Shown one piece after another: positions 54,700 through 64,000 of a stretch of DNA of 64,000 nucleotides. A program made the position numbers and the translations under genes. The notes under the pieces were generated by a model, which saw nothing but the letters and a program-made list of their open reading frames with translations, did no database searches and was not told the DNA's origin. Numbering within the stretch: the first letter of the stretch is position 1; every line of letters starts with the position of its first letter. Origin of the DNA: Cylindrotheca closterium (taxonomy: Eukaryota > Bacillariophyta > Bacillariophyceae > Bacillariales > Bacillariaceae); the NCBI GenBank assembly GCA_933822405.4, contig CAKOGP040000102.1, positions 1 to 64,000 on the forward strand. The letters are read 5' to 3'.

Positions 54700-55071
54700 A
54701 TGGACCGCGTACACACAACGTCAGATGCGGAGGGAGATTGGATAGACGAAAAAAGTCTCACGGACTTGAAAACAGCCGACGAACACATATATTTCGAACT
54801 AAATACTCTTCTGCGCGAACATGGCCTGCTTGAGGTGCGCGCAAATACATACACCTCCAAAAGATCGGAAACGACTCCAACACGTGTCATGGTGAGCCAA
54901 AATGTCCAATATCGGATTGGTTCGACCAATGAGACCGTGGAGTATCGCATCCATACAATATCTTCCTTATTGTTGGAAGTTACAAATGAAACAAGTGTTC
55001 ATGTACCGTATAGGACCTTGATGCGATTCCAACTCATTTTTGGTTGCATGGGTTGGAGTCGAACTATGTAA
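54700..55071 (+). CDS. Short hypothetical protein
   Basis: 124 codons from MDRVHTTSDAEGDWIDE. The centre (SLTDLKTADEHIYFELNTLL) is predicted helical and the rest is strand-like (VMVSQNVQYRIGSTNETVEY). No family is recognised and no paralogue lies in the window. It begins about 310 bp from the divergent start at 54388. Codon use does not clearly separate it from a chance frame. Confidence 0.3.
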   Translation: MDRVHTTSDAEGDWIDEKSLTDLKTADEHIYFELNTLLREHGLLEVRANTYTSKRSETTPTRVMVSQNVQYRIGSTNETVEYRIHTISSLLLEVTNETSVHVPYRTLMRFQLIFGCMGWSRTM

Positions 55072-55702
55072 CAATGAATGAATCAATCATTCCGGACAAT
55101 AGTATGGTGGTGTGTGAGGAGATCTCCTTCTTCTAGCAGCAGGCAGTACTCCCCATCAGGGACCCCATTATTTCTTTTAAAATTCCGGTCGTATATCTTG
55201 GCCACAATTCTCTTTTTCTACTGAAATATCTCTCTGGAATATCCTTAGATACTTATGCAGTTATCCATTGCAGGACTTTATTGCAGATTCTTATTTTGAC
55301 GGTCACTAAAATATTCCGGAACAATTTCATTTATGTTTCCCATCCATGAAATTATTTCAGACGATTATTTCAAATTTCCTCCCCCCTAATGTATCCCATT
55401 ATTGTCAACAAACCCTAAATCTGTGACAACTTGTTGTGGACAATTGGTCTAATCCAAACAAATGGTTGGAATAAAATTAGTGGTTTACTATATTGTAACA
55501 GCCTGTTAACTTTTGGCATAAAATGCTGCAATTTGCTGTTACACTTTCAGTCTAGTGTTTACGCTTGAAACACATTCCAGAGGCAAGTGTCTGAATGATG
55601 CTGCTGCATTCTTTTCTCAGGATATAATGGCAAATGTAATTGTATCCACACAATGGTAACTTTAAAATTGTATAAATATGAACTATGAATGTATTGTACC
55701 AA
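55072..55702. other. AT-rich intergenic stretch
   Basis: 630 bp with no supported gene, poly-A-like 3' tract or recognised repeat. Confidence 0.45.
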
Positions 55703-56760
55703 TTAGACTCCATATACTGCTAGATCAGCCCAGTTGTTTTGGATCACAACCTGATCCGCTGGGGCAGGAGCAACTTCCTCTGCGTTCAATATGAAAGTTG
55801 TCTCAAATTGAAGTCCTAGAGTTTCATCAGCACGCTGCTCCTTGATCCTACTGAACAATTTGTTGAACAAAGTGTAACCCTCCTCACTCCAACCCTCAGC
55901 CTTCCTGGAGCCCCGACCACTCCCGGTGAATTTAAAGTCACCAACTATTCTGCATTCTTGTGCTGCTAAGGGGACATGGGACTCCGAGCTGTCACTACCA
56001 GGAGAGTCAGAATCCCCTTCCAGCCTCCTTGCATCAGGAGAGTCATTTCCATTGTTAGTCCCAATACCACCACTGGCCTCAGCCTCAGCAAGTTTTTTCT
56101 CCGCCTCCGCCTTCCATGCCTCATACCCATTGTCATATGCAAGCACCAAAAAAGCCTCAAGACATTCAGGCACAAATCCTGATATAGTCTTTTTCATTGA
56201 CAAGGCAGTAAACTTCTGTCCATAAATCGCCCTCATGAAGTTCTTCAAGAACAGAATGTAGATGTCAGTGTTCTCCCGCAGTCCAGCAATATTGCCCTCT
56301 GCCCCTACCGAATATACCATGCTTGGTTCTGGAGGCTGAACCCTTTCTGGGTTCATGAACATGCCTGGTATGATAAGGTTAGTGGGGGTACTAATACTAC
56401 ATGCTAACCATGACACCAGTATTACTCACCAATGACCAGACCCTTCAAAGTGTTGCTCAACGTCTGTCTTTTACTATTCAGAGCCTTCCGATAGGCATTT
56501 TTTCCACTAGCCTGCCACCAAGCAATCAAAGCTCGTTTAGATGCCCTGATCTTTGTATCCTGTAAACAGGCTTTATAAATGGGACCATTGGCATCTAAGT
56601 CACGTAAATTGATGAGAAAAATTTGATAACGAAAGAATTTAGTTGTACAGGATCTTCACACAAGACTGCTCCACTGTTCATGCTCATTACTTTGATCCTT
56701 AAAGGGTTGGGATTCCAGCTCCACTTCCACGCTTTGACCTGGAGGAAACCTTTGCATTTT
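55703..56760 (-). CDS. Multi-exon repeated-family protein, probably transposon-associated
   Basis: The main exon 56375-55703 encodes a C-terminal region with LFLKNFMRAIYGQKF, an Ala/Glu-rich helix (WKAEAEKKLAEAEASGG), and GWSEEGYTLFNKLFSRIKEQ. An intron (about 56376-56427, GTGAGTAATA...TACCAG) joins it to an upstream exon reading RYQIFLINLRDLDANGPIYK and then ACLQDTKIRASKRALIAWWQ. Further 5', a possible first exon starts MQRFPPGQSVEVELESQ near 56760, but its junction is unclear because a TGA lies between. Proteins with the RYQLFLINLRDL...ASK+A...WW and GWS.EG...FN.L..R....R layout occur in many copies in diatom genomes, commonly next to transposases. Function unknown. Confidence 0.5.
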
Positions 56761-57289
56761 TGTGTGTCAGAGAAGTTATGAAAAAAATTGCTCCCTCCAA
56801 CGCCCTTTTGCTGCCACTTTCTGATCTACCTGTCACTTCAGTACTGTACTAGTACTAGCTCTACTGCTGTCATTGGTGCGCCTTGGTGCACTGTAGACTT
56901 TCTTACCCAGTCTACACACACACAAAATGGCGCGATTCTGCGCCATAGTTTTGTGTCCTTTTGCATGTCCTGACTTCTCTGACTATCGACAATTGACTTA
57001 ACAGGATTAATCCAACAAACTGCGACCAAAAAACCAGTCCCCTTTTTCTCCCTCAAAACGTAGTTTTCACTGTATTTGCACCAAATTGCCCCTTTTTACC
57101 GCCGCACCCACAACACACAACACCAAGAATACGATTGATCCAACTGTCGATGGCTTCGAGGATTTACAATCGCCCACCAGAAATTCATCAGGACACAAAA
57201 CAAAAGTACTATTATTTTTGTTAGAGTAGTATGTCGCTGTTTGCTATTGCTATGCTTTCATTTCCTCTTCTCTTTTGAGCAAAGAAAAT

Positions 57290-57330
57290 GTTGTCGTCGT
57301 CGTCGTCGTCGTCGTCATCGTCGCATCAAA
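57290..57330. repeat. GTC/GTCGTC microsatellite
   Basis: An imperfect run of GTCGTC units (about 11 triplets) at 57291-57326, outside any supported gene. Confidence 0.85.
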
Positions 57331-57599
57331 CTTTCATCTTGTCTTCAAAGTTTTTGCTGTCTCCTCTGACCTCCCTTCCCTAACCTAAAGAAACTTCGAA
57401 AGATGGCTCCTCTTTTTTTGTACAAGGATGGGTGTCTCTCAACACCCTTGCCATTGCCCATACAATCCCTTCTCTTCGTATGGTTTCATCCGGGTTACCC
57501 GGTTATCAACTTTCCCGCAAGTACACCTAAATTTCGGGAATTTCTAGGATTCGCTGAAAACACACTTACTTTCGGGATAGTTGATAACCTGGAAAAGGA

Positions 57600-57722
57600 A
57601 ATCGAATTCGAATAATAAAATACGTATGAAATCGAATACCAATAATAAAATACATATTGAAATCGAGTACGAATAATAAAATACGTATTGAAATCGAATA
57701 CGAATAATAGAATAGAATACTT
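57600..57722. repeat. ~30-35 bp AT-rich tandem repeat
   Basis: Four imperfect copies of a unit containing AAATCGAATACGAATAATAA followed by AATACGTATTG. It lies upstream of the large frame at 57922. Confidence 0.8.
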
Positions 57723-57921
57723 TTTTGACATCACTGGCTAATAGCGCCCCCTTTTCAACAACGTTCTTTTTTTGCCAACGTTATTTTTAAAAAACCTCAT
57801 TTATATACGATATTTTTTAAAAAACAATTCCTACGCTTTTTGTTAATTAAATTTGTTTTAAAAACACTTAGACGATTTCAAACAGAAGCATTTACTTGTA
57901 CAGCATTGTTCCTTCAATACA

Positions 57922-60409
57922 ATGAGGTGTGTGCAAACATTGCCAACACCACCCTCAAACACTGTAGTACAAGCAGCTTCAGCCATGGACTGTGGAGATG
58001 GCTCATCCCAAGCTACCAAAGTAGGGCCCAATAAACCACCCCAAACCTCCCAAAAAAGGTCTCAAGAAGATGTTTCACGCTTAAACAGGAATGGAAACAC
58101 TGCAAAGAAAAAGAAACATGAAGGGGTTGTCATAGACCTTTGTCAGGATTATAATGTTCCAGAGCTCCAACAGCAGCTATTCCAAGCAGCACCTACAGAG
58201 GAACTGGTTTCCTCTCTAATTGGATCTACTGGTCTTTCTTTCTCACGGGAATCCAAAAACTATAGTAGGAGTGTTGCTGTATATATATTCTTTTTCAGTA
58301 GGAACCTTGGTGTAAAGCCCTACGAACTTTTCAACAACAAACTCATGGGATACTTCCTCAAGAAAGGTGTAAGCAGAAACTTTGGAGTTTTCTTGGATCC
58401 AATATACAAAGGCAATTTGGAGGAACATATTCTCAAGATGAAACAGTACAATATCGCTCTAGTAGAAGAAAGGATGAGGGTTGTGGAAAACGTTTTGCCA
58501 AAGTCCCCTGGACCACAACAGAAGTCAATTGTAACACTGACTAGGGATGCTTGGGACATGCTCATCGTTAGTTCCACTATTTCCCATTGCTTGCGGTATG
58601 CATTGGAGTGCATCAATCCAAAAACATGTATCTCATTTGCTACAACCTTTCGACAAGCTGTGGAAATGACAGAAGATTGTTTGACAATGGAGCAATACCG
58701 GGAAAGAGCAATCAATCTGTTACTTGCTTTGTCCAGTGCAGTTGGACCCCACCGTTCATTGGACAAACAAATATCAGCAGTCCTTCAGGATCCAAAGTCA
58801 ACCCCAAGGCAACTTGCACAATTAGTTGACCAGCAGGGTCAAAACAAAAATCCAGAACAAGCAGAACGTCTTGCTTCTCATTTCAAAGTGTTGCTGTTGG
58901 CCATATCCAAGTTTAAGCCCAATGTGACAACACGCAATCTTTCAAAAAAGACACTTTGCCATGATGGTGGCAAGACAAAAGGGGACTACTTTAATATTTG
59001 GTTGCCTACACTAGCTGTTGGCTTCTACAGCCTGGTTATCTTTCCTCGGGACACCAAAGCAGTCAACAAATTGAAAGAAGATCTAAACCTATGCCTAGGT
59101 GGTGCACAAAGGCTGCAGCCAAGAAAGCCTTCCAAAAAGCCACCAGCTAAACCCTCACAAAGAACAAGGGTTGGCCCTTTACCCACCCAATCACCCATTA
59201 CTCAAAACAATTCTCCAGCAGAACCACCACCACCACCAGCAGCAGCACCACCAGCAGACCATGATGATGACCAATCCAATTCCTTAGATGATGGGGGGTC
59301 ATGTACCACATCTTCATCATCCGATTCTAATCCTTGTTCCAACAAATCATCAACCATTGATAAAGATGGACAGTGGGAACCCAAGCCATTTGAAATTGAA
59401 TACTGTGTGCCCACTCCTACTCAATGGAAAAGATATCAAGAAGAGGGGGCAATGAGTTGCTGGCTACATGTGGAAACACTTTATACAAACATTGAGTTGC
59501 ATCTTGCCATGAATGAAATCTATTGTGGTGCAAAATTCTGCCACAACAAACATGGCTGCCGAATTTTGTCTGGGAATGATAAGTCTACTGTGGGAGTAGA
59601 TAAGATGAAAGGATTGTTTATAATTCCCAAAGAGACACCCCTGGTTATAAACTCAGAGATCCAGGTTGTGCGACCCAACTCCAACATTTGGAAGAAAATG
59701 CCAGAGGTGAATCTTTCATTGCTTATCAATACTGCCATCTTTTTGCACCAATTGAAAGGCAAAGCCTACAACTACAAACGCTCAGAGCATGCAATTCAAA
59801 TTCCCTTTGGACTTGTCAACCCCTGTCGTCAATGGTCTGGGTTTCCACTACTTCAGAGATGCAAGGAACTTAATGATTGGCAGAAGGATATCTTTCTAAC
59901 TCATCTTGGGATGATATGTGATAACATATCTATCCATATAGATGAATTTCAGCGGCTGGCAGGGAAGCAACCATTATGCCAAAATGAAGATAGGGACAAG
60001 AGGTATGCTGCCCGCTTTAGACAGAAATTGAAGCTGGCACCTCATTCAAGAATGAGGAAAGAAACAGCCTTTCTCACCTTCTCACCCATTGGCCCAAACC
60101 ATTTCCCACATAACAAGGACCATTGTGATACATCCAATCCTGTTGAAGATGGATATCATGAAACTGGATGTCATTCACAGGTGGTGACCACCAATGGTGT
60201 TGACATGTACCTATTTCAAGTAATCATTGCCAGTCGTAAATGGATCTCAAGAGATTGTGTGATGAATGAACACTCCTATGACCCCTTGTCGGATGCAGAT
60301 GGTGCTGAAGAAGGTGGTGATGCAGATGAAGCTCACAGAGGAGATGATGACAAACAAGAAAGCATAGATGATGATGAGGAAACTGAAAATGGTTATGAGG
60401 AAAGAAGCC

Positions 60410-60474
<65 letters not shown>

Positions 60475-61374
60475 AGTGAAATTGGGGATGCAAGCAAGGA
60501 AGACGAAGCTACCTTTTTGAACATTGGGGAAGAACTCCTGATTGGTTTTGTTGATAAGGGACCTGGAGGACAACTCGAACTTAAACCACTCCGTAATTTG
60601 AAGATTGGGATGGTAATGTATGTCTGTCCATACATACCAGTTGATCTATTGGCACCACTTGTACAATATTACAAGTCTGACACTTACATGGAGAAGTTCA
60701 AGAATTGCACTGGAATTGTGAACCATAGTAGTGGAAAAGGAAGTGCCAGCCCTCCCCATGCTGAATATCTAATGTCAGGGCCTTCCAACTGGCATGAGCA
60801 TGAGTCCAATCTAATGCATGCAATCCAAAAAGCCCTGGAGTTGGAGACAGGACATGGTTTTTCATACAATGACTGTGGTTGTATCAGGACTGTAAATGGG
60901 ATGTATCATCAGCCTTCTCATGTAGATCATGGGAAGGCTCTGCAGCTGCATCATTGAGCTTATATTGGTCATATGGGCCTGTGTCAGGAGGGATCAGTAT
61001 TGCGGCTGGACTTTCCAACTGATAAAGCAAATGAATACATATATGATGATGAGGCTGTCATTCCAGAGAGAACAAAAGTGTTGCAAGAGCAGGTGTTTGT
61101 ACACATTCCATTTGGGTCACTTCTTCTCATTGACGCTTGACAGTTCCATGGGGGCCACTATGGGTCCAACGAGGTTCTTAGATTCCACTGCATATTTTCT
61201 GACTTTGAATGGGTTTCAAACATCCAAACTGATGAGTTATGTCTGCTGTTGGACAGGACACATGCTTCAGGAATGGCCATGGACCATGTCAAAAATTTCA
61301 TCAGGGAGTGCAGGGATGATGATCAGGGTCAACGGAAAGGGTACATTGAATCTTTTGAAGTAGCATGTATTTAA
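57922..61374 (+). pseudogene. Large element protein ending in a 2OG-Fe(II)-oxygenase-like domain
   Basis: Open from ATG 57922 to TGA 60955-60957 (1,011 codons). The same frame then continues as good coding sequence through a second TGA (61138-61140) to TAA 61372-61374, about 1,150 codons in all. The first ~370 residues are helical and unrecognised. A Pro/Ser linker (about 395-475) and a middle domain follow, then a run of 20 Asp. The last part reads QPSHVDHGKALQLHH, IPFGSLLLIDA, QFHGGHYG and NEVLRFHCIF. HxD (1000-1002), a distal His (1076) and an Arg eleven residues later are the metal and 2-oxoglutarate positions of double-stranded-beta-helix dioxygenases. The two TGA codons fall inside this fold. 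It converges with a transposase 43 bp away, so it is probably an accessory gene of the same transposon. The oxygenase call is by motif; the substrate is unknown. Confidence 0.6.
60412..60471 (+). repeat. (GAT)20 microsatellite encoding 20 Asp
   Basis: An uninterrupted run of 20 GAT codons inside the large element protein. A perfect run of this length is likely variable between copies or strains. Confidence 0.95.
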
Positions 61375-61417
61375 TTACTTGACTTGACTGTATTATCCAG
61401 TTAATTCTATTTTCCTG

Positions 61418-64000
61418 TTAATTCTCCCTTCTAGCTTGGTCCCTTCCATAGTCACGGGAGGATTGGCTCATGTGCTTGAGAAAGTTTGGTGATTTGAGGA
61501 ACTGCTCAGGCCACTCATCTTTTGCTGTCCAGATTGCATCAAAGCTATCTTGTGCCAGAGAATCTGCAGCTGTCACCTCCACCCTAGTATTGCTGCTGGA
61601 AGAGGATACGACTTGTCTACAAAAGGAATCCCCAATCAAATTGGAACCCAGATCAATACAATAAATACGGTGTTCAATCTCGTCCAAACCAAGCTCTTCA
61701 AAGACAGCTTCATGGTAGAACTTGTTTCCAATGATCTTTTGTTGAAATTGCATGTTCCAGTGGGAGAATAGCAAAGAGTGGGTGTCTTTATCAGCAGTAA
61801 TGTGATCTGTTTCAGAAGCAACTTGTAGAAGGCACTTCAATGTTCCATAGGATTGTTGTTGTGGTTCCAGGCCTCTGATGGCAAAGTCACTTTTATCAAA
61901 CCATATAGCAGCCAAACGACATGGTACTCCAGAAGTCTGATCAAAGTTCACCTTAACATAATCATACCATGCTCCTCCTCTTCTATAGTTGGCATGTGCA
62001 CGGCAAATCTCCCCCAAAATGGTTGCTTCAGTGTATACAGGAATAAGCCTACTGTTCTCCCCCTTGGACCTTCTCTGGAACCAGTCCACTGTAGCAGGGG
62101 ACAGTGGTGGTTCAATCACTAGCTCAGTCTTGGTACCAACCTTTTTCCAAAACATTCCTGTCTTTGTACATAATATATACTTCTGAGAAGATTTTGGGAT
62201 GCCATGTTTTGGTTTTGATTCTCCTGGAGTTTGTTTTGTATGGAAGGATTGTGAAGCATGTTGCAGAAGGACAGCATCATGAACCCTATCACAAATCTGT
62301 TTGCAGTAAAGCACAGCCCCCACATTTTGAGTGTCTGGCTTGGTAGCTTGGCCCAAATCTTGAGATTCCTTTCCCCAGTGGATGAATTGAAACCATCTGA
62401 TGATCCAAACAGGAGTATGTCTGCAAGGAAATGTGAAAGTTCAACAAACTTACGGAGCTTCCATCCTTTGGTGTTAGGACCCCGAAAGATTCCATGTACA
62501 ATTACCTTGAGAAGTAAGGAAAGGGAGAGAGAGTACAATTGCCCCTTGCTAGTGGCTGTTTCATTGTTCTCAGTAGAACCAAGGTCTGGGCTTTTCAAGA
62601 AGGAATGAAACAGTAAAATTGTCTCAACAAGATAGGTAAATTCAGGCAATGTAAGAGACACAGTTCGTGTGGAACTGCCCTCGTAACTACCTTCATTTAA
62701 TCCATTGGACACAATAGATGGTTTCCATGCTGATTCAACCTGTGCTGCAGTTGGTTGCAATGATTGCCACTTTCGGTCTGGTTGATGGTCAGCAACACTG
62801 AAACTGTCCATGCTCATTTCTTGGTAGTCTAAATCAGGTAGCACATTGTGGTGGGGATCTGCCTGCTGCTTCCAAACAGGCTTTATACGATCACATAGGA
62901 CCTTTTGTAATCACTGTTTATGATGCTGAGGCAGTTGTGGTTCCAGGTCCTTGTGCACATATTGAAGTCCAATAACATCCAAATAATCCTTCACCTCAGG
63001 CCAATCTAGTTTCACCAATGTAACTTCCTCGTCTGGATAATTGCATGTGTCTTCCTCTAGGTGGTACACATTGGCCTCCTCCCCATCATCATCATCATCA
63101 GTACCTCTCCCCAATTCAGGCTCATTATCATTATCTATGGCTGTGGATGCTGGTGTTGTTGGTGTTAAATTATTGGAACCAGGGCTGGACTTGGTTCTCT
63201 TCCTTGAACGTGACTGACGTTCTTCACGTTCTGAATCAAATGATGCTCTGAATCGATGCAATAGCAAATCCTGTCCCTTCTTGCTTTGGAGGATGATGGA
63301 AAGCAAAAAAAGCTGACCAAGTCTTTCAGATGAACTCAAATTTGTGAGCTTTGTGTATCCATGTCGGAAGGTAACCCTGGGGTAATTCTCCTTCTCCCTG
63401 GTTTGGTTCCGACCTGGACCAAACAGGGACTCAACATAATCATCAATTTCTTTCAAGGCTGCAGGGGACATAAGACCAAAGAAGACTTCCAATATCATTG
63501 GGATAAGACCCTCTTCAATTGTGTGCATGGGATCAGTTGAAGTTGCATCCAGGATGTTGTTCTTGTTAGGCCCAAAATCAACATCAGACCAGGCATTGAG
63601 AAGGGCATGAGAGCCTAAGACTTTATGCAGGATGAGATCACATATCAGCATCCTCCTTTTCTTCAGTCGCAGAACATCGTTTCGTTCCTTCTGTGTCTTG
63701 TGACCATCCATATAGCGTCTCCATTTAGCAAAATTTGGGGACTCTGGTATGACATTTTGCAGCTGATTCATACCAACTGCATTGGAATGGTCCTGTCGAC
63801 CATAAGATGGTCCAAGGGATCCCAGTGAAAGTTTATGCATGAATACAAACAAGAGGGCAACACACTCATGAATGGGATCATCAGAGCAAGTGGCAGGACA
63901 AAGACATCTTCAAGACAATCTTGGGGAATTCTCTGATTGGTCAGCAACCCGTTGGGCCAGCTGATCATTACTGAGGTTGTCCCCAATTATTGAGGCAATT
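61418..64000 (-). pseudogene. Plavaka/CACTA-like DDE transposase, runs off the right edge
   Basis: The minus strand reads through at least four frames. At the right edge is IIGDNLSNDQLAQRVADQSE, then, after an in-frame TGA (63910-63912), RCLCPATCSDDPIHECV, the metal-binding stretch that follows the first Asp in this family. At 63852-62911, WSDVDFGPNKNNILDATSTD and PMHTIEEGLIPMILEVF give the second Asp motif (FG.N..GI..ATP.D.MH...EG). At 62119-62844 and 61418-62356 lies the C-terminal region, with RGGAWYDYVKVNFDQ (usual H..Y+GG.WYDW) and CRLAAIWFD. An intron or frameshift lies near 62400 and another near 62880. The N-terminus is beyond 64000. Widespread in diatom genomes; this copy is decayed or spliced in a way I cannot resolve. 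Confidence 0.65.

Noticed and set aside
55040..55075. Possible tRNA T-loop-like GGAGTCGAACTATG
   Set aside because: No matching acceptor or anticodon arms could be folded around it. No convincing tRNA or rRNA was found anywhere in the window.
60224..60635. Minus-strand frames with His, Ile or Ser runs
   Set aside because: They are shadows of the (GAT)20 repeat in the plus-strand element protein.

Overview
The window is nuclear DNA of a photosynthetic stramenopile, most probably a pennate diatom. The reasons are short GT-AG introns of about 50-115 bp, intron-poor compact genes, and families typical of diatoms: long helicase-associated (HA) repeat proteins with a signal peptide followed by an A-F junction, a DUF6824-like protein, Ty1/copia Gag of the diatom type, and Plavaka-like, piggyBac-like and Harbinger-like transposase remnants. 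The species cannot be named from the sequence alone.

Layout. 1-1.8 kb: decayed copia Gag, minus strand. 2.29-7.53 kb: a complete but mutated cut-and-paste DNA transposon with ~69 bp terminal inverted repeats and a large broken transposase. It lies inside a sequence that also exists uninterrupted at 12.6 kb and 23.2 kb. 7.67-11.47 kb and 23.27-26.4 kb: two copies of a segmental duplication. The first keeps an intact nine-repeat HA gene and only a scrap of the next gene. The second has a frameshifted HA gene but an intact GNAT-MYND gene. 11.5-23 kb: a graveyard of mobile elements (piggyBac-like with an internal inversion, copia, Harbinger-like) and dispersed repeats R1 and R2.

26.2-39.1 kb is the main host-gene block: a GNAT-like/MYND protein, a small diatom-type hypothetical protein, a secreted and probably membrane-anchored protein with one intron, a disordered acidic Ser-rich protein, a DUF6824-like protein, and a two-exon gene whose spliced product joins an NAA80-like N-acetyltransferase to an ACTMAP-like cysteine protease. 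In animals these are the two separate enzymes of actin N-terminal maturation, so their fusion here is the most notable system in the window. 39.2-47.15 kb: four tandem, single-exon seven-transmembrane receptor genes, all on the minus strand.

48.39-52.0 kb: a perfect head-to-tail tandem of the 1.8 kb repeat R1. 52.55-54.39 kb: an uncharacterised regulatory-looking protein. 55.7-64 kb: transposon territory. It holds a repeated-family gene with introns and a pair of convergent genes: a ~1,150-codon protein ending in a 2-oxoglutarate/Fe(II)-oxygenase-like fold, and a DDE transposase that runs off the right edge. Both carry in-frame TGA codons.

All assignments come from reading translated sequence and remembered family motifs. 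No database search was possible.
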